From Bacteroidaceae bacterium (GTDB taxonomy: Bacteria > Bacteroidota > Bacteroidia > Bacteroidales > Bacteroidaceae), in assembly GCA_017552435.1 (NCBI GenBank), contig JAFZPZ010000065.1, positions 1 through 64,000 on the forward strand: a DNA stretch of 64,000 nt, written 5' to 3'. The translations under genes were made by a program, and so were the position numbers. Below the pieces are notes generated by a model that saw only the letters and a program-made list of their open reading frames with translations, searched no databases and was not told the DNA's origin. Numbering within the stretch: the stretch's first letter is position 1; each line of letters starts with the position of its first letter. Positions 17,314 to 28,200 of this stretch are shown one piece after another.

Positions 17314-18867
17314 ATGCAGCAACAGAAGATTATCATCCTGGACTTCGGTTCGCAGACGACTCAGCTCATTGCCAGGCGGTTACGCGAGCTCGACACTTTC
17401 TGCGAAATCCTGCCCTATAACAAGTTCCCTGTCGGCGACCCCGACGTCATCGGCGTCATCCTTTCCGGCTCGCCCTTCTCCGTACATGACCCGGAGGCTT
17501 TCAAGGTCGATCTCACCCAGTTTATGGGCCGCCTGCCCGTCCTGGGCATCTGCTACGGCGCACAGTTCATTTCACATACCTTGGGCGGACGCGTTGAGAA
17601 AGCCGACTCGCGCGAGTACGGACGTGCCCATCTGGAAACCGTCGATACCAGCAACCCGCTCTTCAAGGACTTCGACCAGAACAGCCAGGTCTGGATGAGT
17701 CACGGCGACACTATCACCGCCATCCCAGACGGCTTCGAGGTCATCGGTTCGACCAAGGATGTTACCAATGCAGCTTTCTGGTCTCCATCTCCCCTTGGAG
17801 AGGGTCGTGATGAGGCTCCTGTCTTCGCTGTGCAGTTCCATCCTGAGGTGTTCCACACGTTGCAAGGCACGCTGCTGCTGAAGAACTTCGTGGTGGACGT
17901 CTGCGGCAGCCGTCAGGACTGGTCGCCAGCCAACTTCGTGGATACGACTGTTGCCGAACTACGGAAACTGATAGGCAGCGACCGCGTCATCCTGGGCCTC
18001 TCGGGCGGTGTAGATAGCAGTGTGGCTGCCGTATTGCTGAACCGCGCCATCGGCAATCAGCTGACCTGTATCTTCGTGGATCACGGCATGCTGCGCAAGA
18101 ACGAGTTCCGGAACGTGATGAAGGACTACGAGGGCCTGGGCCTGAACGTCATCGGCGTGGATGCCTCGCAGAAGTTCTTTGCCGACCTGGCCGGCGCGCT
18201 GGAACCCGAGCAGAAACGCAAAATCATAGGCCGCGACTTCATCGAGGTGTTCAATGAAGAAGCGAAGAAAATCACGGACGCAAAATGGCTTGCCCAAGGC
18301 ACCATCTATCCCGACCGCATCGAGAGCCTGAACATCACCGGCAAGGTCATCAAGAGCCATCATAATGTGGGCGGTCTGCCCAAGGAGATGAACCTCAAAC
18401 TGTGCGAACCGCTGAAGTGGCTCTTCAAGGACGAGGTGCGCCGCGTAGGCCGTCAGCTGGGCATTCCCGAACACCTCATCGGTCGCCATCCCTTCCCCGG
18501 ACCGGGTCTGGCTGTCCGCATCCTGGGTGAAGTCACACCCGAGAAGGTGCGCATTCTGCAGGACGCCGACGATATCTACATCCAGGCCCTACGCGACTGG
18601 GGACTCTACGACCAGATCTGGCAGGCTGGCGCCATCCTGCTCTCCGACGTCCGCAGCGTGGGTGTGATGGGCGACGAACGCACCTACGAGAACCCCGTTG
18701 CCCTGCGAGCTGTGACCAGCACCGACGCGATGACTGCCGACTGGGCGCACTTGCCCTACGAGTTCCTGGCAAAGGTGAGCAACGACATTATCAATAAGGT
18801 GAAAGGCGTCAACCGCGTTTGCTACGATATTTCCTCGAAACCACCCTCGACAATAGAATGGGAATAA
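17314..18867 (+). CDS. guaA: GMP synthase (glutamine-hydrolysing)
   Basis: This enzyme converts XMP to GMP with ATP and glutamine, the last step of guanine nucleotide synthesis. The N-terminal class I glutamine amidotransferase has Cys80 (GICYGAQ) and the His176/Glu178 pair (VQFHPEV). The ATP pyrophosphatase loop SGGVDS is at about 230-235, and the C-terminal dimer domain ends [10 protein letters not shown]. The 517-residue length is normal. An unusual [12 protein letters not shown] stretch (about 157-168) sits just before the His-Glu strand. It is encoded by a palindromic CTCC-CCTT-GGAG sequence and looks like a REP element inserted in frame. The gene is monocistronic with its own promoter. 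Confidence 0.95.
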   Translation: MQQQKIIILDFGSQTTQLIARRLRELDTFCEILPYNKFPVGDPDVIGVILSGSPFSVHDPEAFKVDLTQFMGRLPVLGICYGAQFISHTLGGRVEKADSREYGRAHLETVDTSNPLFKDFDQNSQVWMSHGDTITAIPDGFEVIGSTKDVTNAAFWSPSPLGEGRDEAPVFAVQFHPEVFHTLQGTLLLKNFVVDVCGSRQDWSPANFVDTTVAELRKLIGSDRVILGLSGGVDSSVAAVLLNRAIGNQLTCIFVDHGMLRKNEFRNVMKDYEGLGLNVIGVDASQKFFADLAGALEPEQKRKIIGRDFIEVFNEEAKKITDAKWLAQGTIYPDRIESLNITGKVIKSHHNVGGLPKEMNLKLCEPLKWLFKDEVRRVGRQLGIPEHLIGRHPFPGPGLAVRILGEVTPEKVRILQDADDIYIQALRDWGLYDQIWQAGAILLSDVRSVGVMGDERTYENPVALRAVTSTDAMTADWAHLPYEFLAKVSNDIINKVKGVNRVCYDISSKPPSTIEWE

Positions 18868-18945
18868 TCTTTTAAGGCTAAAGAGTTAAAAAGTTAAAGC
18901 CAAATAGGGGATTAGGGACTTACTTCGTTAAAAATACTAAAAGTA

Positions 18946-18977
18946 TTTGGTATTCCCACGAAATTGTCGTACCTTTG
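18946..18977 (+). promoter_or_regulatory. Promoter of ndk
   Basis: TTTG (18946-18949) and TACCTTTG (18970-18977) are 20 bp apart. The leader of about 70 nt contains CCCTTTTCTGCTC and AGGGCAGAAAAAGG, which can form a hairpin (19000-19030) before the ATG at 19055. Confidence 0.6.
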
Positions 18978-19054
18978 CAGCCGGAAACGTATAAAACGCC
19001 CTTTTCTGCTCAAGACAGGGCAGAAAAAGGTCGTAAAAAAAGCTACCACTGCAA

Positions 19055-19516
19055 ATGGAAAGAACCCTGGTGCTGCTCAAGCCGAGCACTGTGATGAGAG
19101 GCCTGATAGGCGAAGTCACAAGTCGCTTCGAGAAGAAGGGATTACGTATAGTCGGCATGAAAATGCTGCAACTCAACGACGAGATTCTTAACGAACACTA
19201 CTCTCACCTGGTGGGCAAGCCATTCTTCCCCGCACTGAAGGCCTCCATGATGCGTACGCCTGTCATTGCAATGTGTCTGGAAGGTACGGATGCCATCGAG
19301 GTGGTTCGTTTCATCACAGGTTACACCAATGGCCGCAAGGCAGAGCCGGGCACCATTCGCGGTGACTATTGCATGAGCAATCAGCAGAACATCGTGCATG
19401 CCTCCGACTCCCCCACGTCCGCAGCAATCGAGCTGAAGCGTTTCTTCAAACCTGAAGAGCTCTACGACCTGGGCGACCTGAACATGGACCGACTCTATGC
19501 GTTGGACCTGTCGTAA
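19055..19516 (+). CDS. ndk: Nucleoside diphosphate kinase
   Basis: This enzyme balances nucleoside triphosphate pools by phosphate transfer through a histidine. The 153-residue sequence begins ERTLVLLKPSTVMRGLIGEV, and the active-site motif NIVHASDS places the catalytic His at 115. Length and motifs are standard. It has its own promoter and follows guaA, another nucleotide gene, but a 187-bp gap and separate promoter argue against one operon. Confidence 0.95.
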   Translation: MERTLVLLKPSTVMRGLIGEVTSRFEKKGLRIVGMKMLQLNDEILNEHYSHLVGKPFFPALKASMMRTPVIAMCLEGTDAIEVVRFITGYTNGRKAEPGTIRGDYCMSNQQNIVHASDSPTSAAIELKRFFKPEELYDLGDLNMDRLYALDLS

Positions 19517-19565
19517 GAAATGAAAAATTAAAAGTGAAAATAAAAATAAGAGATACCACCTAAGA

Positions 19566-20546
19566 ATGAACAAAATACTCACCACCCTACTCCTGCTCGC
19601 TACCCAATGTTCAACGGCTTTATTAGCGCAAGACCGTCTGGCCAGCATTGCACCCATAGACCACAAAATGCGTGCAATCGACAGCATCTCGCTGGTTCGG
19701 ATGGGCGGACAGGAATCACTGGCTGACCTGCAATTCCCCGCAGCAGCACTCTACCCCACCTGGAACAACGATTACACACGCTCTTACGAGGTGACACTCC
19801 CCTCGGAATACAAAATAGACCTGCGCAACTTCCACATGCCTTGTGACAGCCGCATGGTCACCAGCCACTATGGCTACCGCCGCTCTTTCCGCCGTCAACA
19901 CTACGGAACGGACATCAAGGTCTTCGTGGGCGATACCATTCGCGCCGCTTTCTCTGGCAAGGTGCGTGTCGTCGCTGACCAGGGATATCGCAAGGGATAC
20001 GGCAAGTATGTAGTCATCCGCCATCCCAACGGACTGGAGACAGTTTATGGGCACCTGAGCAAGCATCTCGTAAAACCCGACCAGATTGTCAAGGCTGGCG
20101 AGGTTATTGCCCTGGGTGGCAACACAGGTCGTTCCACCGGTTCACACCTCCACTTCGAGACACGCTTCCTGGGACAGTTCATTAATCCCGAGAAGATATT
20201 TGATTTCGACGCACAGGACGTAAAGGGTGACTTCTATCTCTTCTGCTCGAATGGCCGCGGCACCGTGCTGGTTGGCGCTGATAACGTCGATGGCGGCGAA
20301 GAGGAGATGGATGAGGAAACAGCCAAAGCACTCCTGGCAAAGGAAGCCGAAAGCGAAGCATTCCAGCAGAAAAAGATTCAGGAGATGCGAGCTAAGCCCC
20401 GCACCAGTATTCACAAGGTACAGCCTAACGAAACGCTTTCTTCTATTGCGCGCAAACGCGGCACTACCATCGACCGTCTGTGCAGCCTGAACAACATCAA
20501 GCGCACAACCATCCTGCATCCAGGACAAATCCTAAGGTATAACTAA
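19566..20546 (+). CDS. M23 family metallopeptidase with C-terminal LysM domain
   Basis: A predicted cell-wall endopeptidase of 326 residues with a signal peptide (LTTLLLLATQCSTALLAQ). The LytM/M23 domain (about 95-205) shows zinc ligands His112 and Asp116 (RQHYGTDIKV) and the HLH motif near 194-196 (TGSHLHFETRF), together with YGHLSKHLV. An acidic linker leads to one LysM (about 283-326: HKVQPNETLSSIARKRGTT), which binds peptidoglycan. The catalytic set appears intact. Its likely job is cutting peptide cross-links during growth or division. It lies 49 bp after ndk, separated by an AT-rich microrepeat. Confidence 0.9.
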   Translation: MNKILTTLLLLATQCSTALLAQDRLASIAPIDHKMRAIDSISLVRMGGQESLADLQFPAAALYPTWNNDYTRSYEVTLPSEYKIDLRNFHMPCDSRMVTSHYGYRRSFRRQHYGTDIKVFVGDTIRAAFSGKVRVVADQGYRKGYGKYVVIRHPNGLETVYGHLSKHLVKPDQIVKAGEVIALGGNTGRSTGSHLHFETRFLGQFINPEKIFDFDAQDVKGDFYLFCSNGRGTVLVGADNVDGGEEEMDEETAKALLAKEAESEAFQQKKIQEMRAKPRTSIHKVQPNETLSSIARKRGTTIDRLCSLNNIKRTTILHPGQILRYN

Positions 20547-20553
20547 GAAAAAG

Positions 20554-20580
20554 CCTCTCCCTACAAACCTAAAGGGAAAG
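20554..20580. terminator. Possible terminator hairpin between convergent genes
   Basis: TCTCCCT and AGGGAAAGA can pair around ACAAACCTAA between the M23 gene and miaA. There is no long T run on the plus strand. The shape resembles the CTCCC...GGGAG palindromes found elsewhere in the window. Confidence 0.3.
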
Positions 20581-21483
20581 ACTTAGTATTTCTTCTACAC
20601 GCTCCTCCAAAGGGAGCGTGCCGTTTATCCAGTGTATTGTAAAGCCGCGACGCTCCATTCCGCGGAACCAGGTCATCTGTCGCTTGGCAAACTGATGGAT
20701 GGCAATCTCAAGCTGCTGTACCATCTCATCGTATGAAAGCCGACCCAGACAATAAAGGGTCAGATACTTGTACTCCAAGCCATAATAGATAAGGTCCTCG
20801 GCAGGTACATGCTCCAGGAGACGGCGCACCTCGCCCACCATATTCTCTTGTTCCAGACGGTGACGTAGCCGCTCGCTGATGCGCTGGCGACGCAACTCGC
20901 GGTCTATGCTGATGCCGATAATAAGGCTGTCTATGGCGGGAAACTCACGCTCCAGCGTCCCATGCTCGCGATAATAAGCCTGTATCTCGATAGCACGAAT
21001 GGCACGCTTGGGGGTGTCGAGGTCTGTGACGTTGTGCAACGTCTTATAGCCCTCCAATATCCTGCGAAGCTCAGGCAGCGAACAATCCTTCAGCTGTTCG
21101 CGCAAAACGGGATTCTCCGGCACAGCCTCCATCTTGTAGCCCTTGAGGACAGACTCGATATAAAGCCCCGTACCCCCACAGAGAATAGGACGATGATGAC
21201 GGGAAAGGATCTCTTCGTAGGCCGCATAGAAATCCTGCTGGAAGCGGAAGAGGTTGTACTTCTCGCCCGCCTGACAGATATCAATAAGATGGAAAGGAAT
21301 AACCTTTCCATCTACTGTGTAATCCGCCAGATCCTTGCCCGTTCCGATATCCATGCCGCGATACACCTGCCGACTGTCAGCACTGATGATTTCGGCATCA
21401 CCAAGACGTGCAGCGAGATGTGCAGCAAGCGTTGTCTTGCCAGAAGCTGTGGGACCAAGAATGGTAATGAGCCGGCCGTTCAT
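20569..21483 (-). CDS. miaA: tRNA dimethylallyltransferase
   Basis: MiaA adds a dimethylallyl group to A37 of tRNAs that read UNN codons, improving decoding. The 304-residue sequence has the P-loop GPTASGKTT near residue 10, then ISADSRQVYRGMDIGTGK (family hallmark) and LCGGTGLYIESVLKGY. The start ATG (21481-21483) directly abuts the stop of the upstream gene (21484), so the two are probably cotranscribed with coupled translation although their roles are unrelated. Confidence 0.95.
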   Translation of the reverse strand: MNGRLITILGPTASGKTTLAAHLAARLGDAEIISADSRQVYRGMDIGTGKDLADYTVDGKVIPFHLIDICQAGEKYNLFRFQQDFYAAYEEILSRHHRPILCGGTGLYIESVLKGYKMEAVPENPVLREQLKDCSLPELRRILEGYKTLHNVTDLDTPKRAIRAIEIQAYYREHGTLEREFPAIDSLIIGISIDRELRRQRISERLRHRLEQENMVGEVRRLLEHVPAEDLIYYGLEYKYLTLYCLGRLSYDEMVQQLEIAIHQFAKRQMTWFRGMERRGFTIHWINGTLPLEERVEEILSLSL

Positions 21484-22539
21484 TTATTGCCCGGCCATAA
21501 TATCCAAGATACCTACGAAATCGGCAATATCGACCTTACCATCGCCATTGATATCGGCAGCAAGGATATAATTGCCTTCCGACATGATATTGAGAATGCT
21601 TACTGCATCGCCGATGTCAACCACAGTGTCACCATTCAAATCACCCTTGACAATAGTAACGGGACCGAAGTCGGTGCCAACCTGAGCCGTAACGACAGAT
21701 TCACCCATATCAATAGCAATAGTGGCAAAGAGCTTCTCCTCGTTCATCTTAGCATTGAGCTCAATGGGAACGTCGCCGAACATAGGACCGAGCCAGAAAA
21801 CAACGTCTTCCAGGTCGCCTTCGCTAATGGTGATGACGCCTTTGAAGTACACATGATCCAAGCCATCATCGAACTTGCTGACATAAAGATTGTTTATAAC
21901 AATATTTCCGACTCCCACAACATCGTCTTCTACATTAATCATAAAATTCTTCAGCACGAAGTTGATGGTCTGGTCGCCATTTTCGACAACAGAGATTTGG
22001 GCTTCCTGTGGTTCGGAAGGCCCACCGTCTCCAGATAAAATGACGATTGGTTCGGTGTAGATCCTAGTAAGGGGAAAGTCGTCTGTGCCAAGCAGGACAG
22101 TAACAACCATTCCCATATTGATGTCGATGGAGACAAAGAGTTTCTCTTCGTTCATCTTGCCCTGAAGCACAATGGGGATTTGACCGAACAAAGGGCCATA
22201 CCAGCTATCAACGCCCTCCAGATCACCCGGAGTAATGGTGATGGACCCTTCGAAGGACACATAATCCAAGCCATCCTCGCCCTTAGTCACGGGAAGGTTG
22301 TTAACAACAATATTACCTACAGGGATATCTGAACCACCCGAACTGAGGATAAAGTTCTTGAGAACAAAGTTGATAGTCTGATCGCCATTGTCAACAACAA
22401 CGACGCTGGCTTCCTGAGGTTCTGTAGGTTCACCGTCGCCCGATGTAATGACGAGTGGTTCGGTGTAGGTTCTCTCGCTCTGTGCCATACCACAAAGAGC
22501 TGTCAGCAAACAAAGAATTGTGAGTAATGTTTTCTTCAT
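21484..22539 (-). CDS. Secreted protein with two calycin-like domains and a dockerin-like tail
   Basis: A 351-residue exported protein (signal LLTILCLLTALCGMAQ). Two similar domains (about 25-150 and 155-285) share YTEP.VI.SGDG..EPQEA and NGDQTINFVLKNF, a pattern seen in calycin/lipocalin-like Bacteroidetes proteins. The C-terminus has two EF-hand-like repeats, GDLNGDTVVDIGDAVSILNI and DINGDGKVDIADFVGILDI, which is the dockerin type I layout that binds calcium and, in cellulosomes, cohesins. No cohesin is seen here, so the partner is unknown. The domain pair suggests an internal duplication. Confidence 0.7.
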   Translation of the reverse strand: MKKTLLTILCLLTALCGMAQSERTYTEPLVITSGDGEPTEPQEASVVVVDNGDQTINFVLKNFILSSGGSDIPVGNIVVNNLPVTKGEDGLDYVSFEGSITITPGDLEGVDSWYGPLFGQIPIVLQGKMNEEKLFVSIDINMGMVVTVLLGTDDFPLTRIYTEPIVILSGDGGPSEPQEAQISVVENGDQTINFVLKNFMINVEDDVVGVGNIVINNLYVSKFDDGLDHVYFKGVITISEGDLEDVVFWLGPMFGDVPIELNAKMNEEKLFATIAIDMGESVVTAQVGTDFGPVTIVKGDLNGDTVVDIGDAVSILNIMSEGNYILAADINGDGKVDIADFVGILDIMAGQ

Positions 22540-22705
22540 TTTATGATGATTTTGATGTTAATAGAATATCCTTTTCTGAGAAACCAAGCGTAAAGTTACG
22601 ACATTTTCACCAAACACAAATGACAATTAAGGTATAAAATGTGATAAATACCGACTTTTTGATTATTCAGCCAAGATACGATTTTACGACAAAACACTTT
22701 CTATG

Positions 22706-22740
22706 AAAAGGCCGCCGAAGAACAAATGTCTCCAGCGGCC
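22706..22740 (-). terminator. Terminator of the FAS1/SusC/SusD operon
   Basis: On the minus strand GGCCGC and GCGGCC enclose a 19-nt loop and are followed by CTTTTC. The hairpin sits 36 bp after the last SusD gene. Confidence 0.7.
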
Positions 22741-22775
22741 ATTTAAATTAGTCAGAATTTATAATTCTTTTTTTA

Positions 22776-25223
22776 TTACTTAGTGGGAAGGAACCAGTGG
22801 TTCATATTCTGCAGCCAACTGCGAAGTTGGGAATCATCCTCAGCCTTACCAGTATGACGCCTTGCTACACGTTCTGCCAGATAATCGGGATTGTTTCGAC
22901 GCATTGATACACGGCAGAGGTCGCTGAAACGTGTACCTTCGAATGCCAGTTCCAGACCACACTCGTCGATGATGAGATCCTCGACAGCATCCTGAACCTC
23001 TGCATCATATTGTCCGCCATAGATATCATCCGCCGTCAATTCCTTACCAGTTGCTTGCTTAATCTTCTTCGCAACCTGATCAACATAGGTGTAAGAAGAA
23101 CGGTACTCCTCGGGATCGTCAAAGCGAATGAAACCGCAACCACGCTGGTGCACACCGATGGTATAGAGTACGTTTGAATAGGTGTCGGTGGGGAAACGCT
23201 CTGTATTAGAACTACGAGTAAACAACTTACCCTGTTCCTTATAATAAATTGTCTGTGACTGATTCTGACCCGTAATCTCCTTGATATTAAGGAATGGCAT
23301 ATCATCAGCACGCTCCAGTTCACGACGGTCCAGGTAATAGCAAGCATAGGCAGCACCCGTTCCTGTACGTGGAGTATTCTTGATAGCATCAGGACCGCTA
23401 GGAATCCAAACAATATTGTTCTCGTCAATTTGACGCGGTGCTTCCATCGGATTGTCTGTAGCCTGAGAATCATCATACTCTTTCTGGAAGTAATTCGTTA
23501 GATATGTCTCAAGTTCAGCAAGCGAATGAATCTGGTTTTCGGTTTTCCAATCTTGTGGCAGGTACCTACCATAGGTATGTTCTTGGCCTTCTGCATCTGT
23601 AACAGTATACATATCAAAATAAGCGAGCAGAGAATCACCAACTTCATAATAGAATGGATTCTGTCCCAGCGAGAGAACCACACCTGCAACGGAGGCGTCT
23701 GGGCCAAAATAGTTATTATACGTTGTACTAGACTTTGGAGGGAACCACTGGTAGTTGTCGCAAAGGCCGGTCTTGAGGATTGCAAATGCATAGCTGGGGA
23801 AGCCGGCACGATTCAATGCCTCGGCAAAGCGAAGCCATACAGTACTCTTACGATAGATAACAGGATAAGTGGTAGAGTAGAATCCGTCGGGATTCTGTTT
23901 GTGAACCATCTTACCATAGAGGAGATCATCACCTACCCTGAAATTCCATTGGCTGCCTAAACTGGAATAAATCCATGTACGACGGGCATCACCGACTCCA
24001 GGAAGTTCCTCGAGAGACTCATAAGTAAAGTTGTTACCAGATTTTGTACCGACATAAATCTCGTACTTCTGGCTGTCGCACAATGCCTCATAGCCCTTAC
24101 TGGGGATGAGCTCGCGCTCATATTTTCTGGTAAGGCTAACGGTGTTGACGTCATAGGTGGTCTTCTCATCCTCGGTCTGAATAGTCAATGCATTGGTGAA
24201 GATCTCCAACTCGGCTTCGAAACCAAACAGGCGGTTGATGTCGGTCAACACTTTACCATCGAGCTTACTCATGTTACTAAGAATACAGGTGATGGTTTCC
24301 CTGGATTTGCTGACAGCTGAAATCTGAGAGTAAGGATCACCATAGTTATCATAGATAGGATAGTCCAACCTGTCATCCAAATCTCCTCTGCAATAGTAAT
24401 TATCTACAACCAGAGGACCACCATTCTTGGATTTGATAAAGTTGAAATAATGCATGGCCGCATCGGCGTATTGATTGTTCAGCAGATAGAGATCACCCAA
24501 TACGATAGAAACGGGGAACATGCACATACTGCTGTGGCAAATAATAGAAGGATAACCATAATTATTATATTGGGGCAGACCATACGTCTTCTCAACTACT
24601 TCCATCCTCTCCAACACAGGAGCAAGTTCCTCTGCCAATACCTGACTGTTTACCAATTTGTGGTTCTTGTCGGCTAAATAGTTGTTGATGGGATCCGTAG
24701 CAAGCATAGGCTCCGTGTAGAAGGGAACCTTATCAGGACCATAGGCATACAACAACTGCATATAAACCCACGCACGGATGGCCTGTACCTGAGAATACTC
24801 CTTGAGCATGTAGGGCTGGTTCGTACCGGTAACAAGGGTTGTGTCACAATGGGCGATATAGGCATTACAACTGTTGATGACGTGGTAGTAGTCATTTAAC
24901 TGAAGATAAGCACAGGCACCATCTTTCCACTTCTCGGGATCTGAAACGTTTCCGAAGTCAACGATGGCAGCAATGGTGTCGCTGATATAACCTGATGCAT
25001 CGACAAGGTCACCACGACATTCGTTCAAGATGACGTATCGCTCTGCAATATTCTGAAGAGATCTGAGAATACCCCAATAGGAATAAAGGGTATCCTTCGC
25101 ACTGGCGTATGCGTGACGATCACTGTTGGGTGAAAGCATGTCCTGGCAAGACGTAGAGAACATACCCAACATCATGCTCAACGACAACATACATATAATT
25201 GATTTCCTTTTCATCTTATTCAT
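22776..25223 (-). CDS. SusD/RagB-like outer-membrane lipoprotein (second cassette)
   Basis: An 815-residue surface lipoprotein with lipobox FSTSC (Cys about 26). SusD proteins bind glycans or peptides at the cell surface and act as a lid over the SusC channel. TPR-like features include RAWVYMQLLYAYG and, near the end, DLIIDECGLELAFEGTRFSD, the conserved C-terminal SusD motif. It is longer than typical SusD (about 500-680 residues). It lies 37 bp after its SusC and is the last gene of the six-gene operon. The substrate cannot be read from sequence. Confidence 0.85.
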   Translation of the reverse strand: MNKMKRKSIICMLSLSMMLGMFSTSCQDMLSPNSDRHAYASAKDTLYSYWGILRSLQNIAERYVILNECRGDLVDASGYISDTIAAIVDFGNVSDPEKWKDGACAYLQLNDYYHVINSCNAYIAHCDTTLVTGTNQPYMLKEYSQVQAIRAWVYMQLLYAYGPDKVPFYTEPMLATDPINNYLADKNHKLVNSQVLAEELAPVLERMEVVEKTYGLPQYNNYGYPSIICHSSMCMFPVSIVLGDLYLLNNQYADAAMHYFNFIKSKNGGPLVVDNYYCRGDLDDRLDYPIYDNYGDPYSQISAVSKSRETITCILSNMSKLDGKVLTDINRLFGFEAELEIFTNALTIQTEDEKTTYDVNTVSLTRKYERELIPSKGYEALCDSQKYEIYVGTKSGNNFTYESLEELPGVGDARRTWIYSSLGSQWNFRVGDDLLYGKMVHKQNPDGFYSTTYPVIYRKSTVWLRFAEALNRAGFPSYAFAILKTGLCDNYQWFPPKSSTTYNNYFGPDASVAGVVLSLGQNPFYYEVGDSLLAYFDMYTVTDAEGQEHTYGRYLPQDWKTENQIHSLAELETYLTNYFQKEYDDSQATDNPMEAPRQIDENNIVWIPSGPDAIKNTPRTGTGAAYACYYLDRRELERADDMPFLNIKEITGQNQSQTIYYKEQGKLFTRSSNTERFPTDTYSNVLYTIGVHQRGCGFIRFDDPEEYRSSYTYVDQVAKKIKQATGKELTADDIYGGQYDAEVQDAVEDLIIDECGLELAFEGTRFSDLCRVSMRRNNPDYLAERVARRHTGKAEDDSQLRSWLQNMNHWFLPTK

Positions 25224-25260
25224 TTTAATTATGAATTATGAATTTGAATTATGAACTAAA

Positions 25261-28200
25261 TTAGAGGTTAATCGAAACGCCGAAGTTGACACTGCGACCG
25301 CTGGGAATAAGACCTGTGTCAATTCCCTGATAGAGCGGATTGTTGCGACAACTCATTTCGGGATCGGTACCCAGATACTTGGTAATAGTGAACAGGTTGT
25401 TGGCTTCACCCCAAACCTTCAAACCAAGCAGCCAGCTGTTGCTGTAAGGGATCTTATAGGTAAGACGAACACTCTTGAGCTTAAGGTAACTGCCGTCTTC
25501 TATCCAACGATCACTCATACGCTCATTGTTGCGCCAGTCTTCGCTGTTTGTGTAACAAGCCTTTGGCATGTCGGTATTCTGGCCCTCATAGGTCCAGCGA
25601 CGCAAAGCAGCAGTGGACTGGTTATAGGTAGTGTTCAAGCCCTCAATTTCGCTGCGCTGATAGTTGTATATATCGTTGCCGAGACTGTACTTGAAGTTGA
25701 CATCAAGACGCAAGTTCTTCCACGTCAGACTGCTGTAGATATTACCATAAATGTCGGGATTGGGGTTACCGATGACAACCCTATCAGCATCGTCGATGAC
25801 ACCATCATTATTCTGGTCCACAAAGCAAACGTCACCAGCCTGGAAGTTGTAGTACTTCTTGTTCTCCTCCTTAAGACCGGTGGGATACTTGAGGTAACCA
25901 TCCGCAGTAGCTGTAGTTGCCTGACGGGCTTTTTCGTCGCTGGCAAAGACACCATTGGTCTGCCAGCCATAGAAACTGCCAACGGCATAGCCAACAGCTG
26001 TCAGGACATTGTCCTTGCCATAGATGCTTGAGGTATAGCCCTGAATGGCCTGAACGTTTCCACCATTGACATCCTTCAGGGTAATAGTGTTGCTTGAACC
26101 AGAAGGAAGTGCCGTAATCTTATTATTGTAGTGACCTATGGTAGCTCCCAACTCCCACTTCCAGTCCTTCTTGTTAATGATTGCTGCATTAACATTGAAA
26201 TCAAAGCCGCGGTTGGTAAGGGCACCTTCATTGGTCCAATACTTTCTCATACCAGACATATAGTGAATATCCCTGAGCGTAAGCAAGTTGGAGGTCTTGT
26301 TCCAGAAGAGATCAAAACCTGCTGAGATGCGGTTCTTGAGGAAGACGCCCTGCAAAGCTAAGTTCCACTTCGTAGTGGTTTCCCACTGGATAGAACTGTT
26401 CTCAATATTATTAAGGTAGAGTCCCACCATGTTGCTGGTGACCTTCGTGCTCTCCCAATATGTGCGGGCTGCATAATAGTCAAGATCATCGTTACCGCTT
26501 TGGTCAAAGCCAGCCGTCATCTTGAGGTAGTTGATAGCACCATTGGTATAGGGGAACCACTTTTCGTTAGTCACAACCCAACCTAACTGTACAGAGGGGA
26601 AGATGCCCCAGCTGACACCACCCAACTTAATACCACCTTCTGTATTCTTACCGAAACGGCTGCTGGATTGCATGCTCACGGTTGCTTCAGCAAAGTAACG
26701 GTTAGCATAGTTATAGTTGGCATCGAGGTAATACGCCATATCAACCCAGTTATCATTCGTACCGTCATAGTGGAGGTATGCCATGTTCTTGTTTATGATA
26801 GGCAGTTTATCGTTCTCGTTGTTATAGCCTCGCATGTAGTTGTAGCTATAAGAATAGTTGTTATAGCGCCATCCGCCAAAGACATTGACAGTGTGAGCAC
26901 CATAGTTATTACGCCAGTCTAAACGCAAGTCGTTCTGCAACGTAGTCTCTTTGGAGAACATTGTCTTCTGCACCGCATTGATATCACCAAGATCCTTCAG
27001 GAAGTAGTTCGTCGTACCACTGACAGGCAGGAAATATCTTTCGCTGTTACGGGTCATTAGGAAATTGAAGCGGTCGCTAATGCTGAATGTCCTTGTAACC
27101 TGGTACTTCGGACTTACATTCAGGTCAATCTGAGTGGTCTGCGCATAGTTCTTGTTTTCGCCAGAACCATTCTGCAGAATCCAATAGGGATTACGGAGTG
27201 CTTCGTTGATACCATTGTCACCCAATGAGAGGGGGAATCGGAAAGGATTGGTCACCCAATTACCACCAGTGCTGGCATACTTACCAGCATATTCCGAGGA
27301 AAGTGACAGATACTCGCTGGAAGGTCTTTCTATGCCATTTGCCACATCCGCAGCCTTGGCATCAGCATTATAATAATAAGAATAAGGGCTGATGAATGGA
27401 GCCTGAATAAGGCCGAGTACATTGGTAGAACCGATATTCTGCATGGAATAGTCCTCACTCCATCCATTGTCAAGGATGTTATAGCTCACCTGATTATAGG
27501 CAATATCCAAACCGGTGAACAACTTCTCAAAGACCTGAATATCGGTATTGAAGCGGAGGTTCAAACGGGCAAAATCAGATCCCTTGCCTATTGAGTTAGC
27601 CTTGGTGTAACCCAGAGAAAGCGCATACATGCCAACATCATCACCACCCTCGACGTTAATCTTGTAGTTCTGAGTCATGGCACTGCGATACATATCCGAC
27701 TGCCAGTCCGAGTTGTTGTTGAACACGTTACGGTAGTAGTTAGAAGGGCTTTTGTCCAAGAAAGGATAACTGCTAAGACTGCTTGCCGACATATTCTTGA
27801 TGGTGCTGGCCATATCGCTCAGATAAGCGCTGTACTGGTCACCAGAAAGAACGCTAAGTTTCTTGGGAGCAAGCTCTACGCCACCATATATACGCACACC
27901 AATCTTCGTTGCCATACTCTTGCCACGCTTAGTATTGATGATGATGACACCATTACCACCTTTTGCGCCATAGAGTGCTGTAGCATTCTTGAGGATTTGT
28001 ACACTCTCTACGTTTTCCGGGTCAATTCCGGCAAGAAGGTTGTTATAGAAGCCTTCGTGCATCGACTCTCGGTCATACTGGGGGTCAATCATATTACCGT
28101 CCAGAATAATAAGAGGCTGTGCACTTGCATTGATGGAGTTCACACCGCGTATGGTCATATAAGAACCGATACCGGGGATGCCATTACGCAATATTGTACG

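Noticed and set aside
20962..22038. 358-codon open frame on the plus strand
   Set aside because: Antisense across miaA and the dockerin-like gene; no domain and no start signals.
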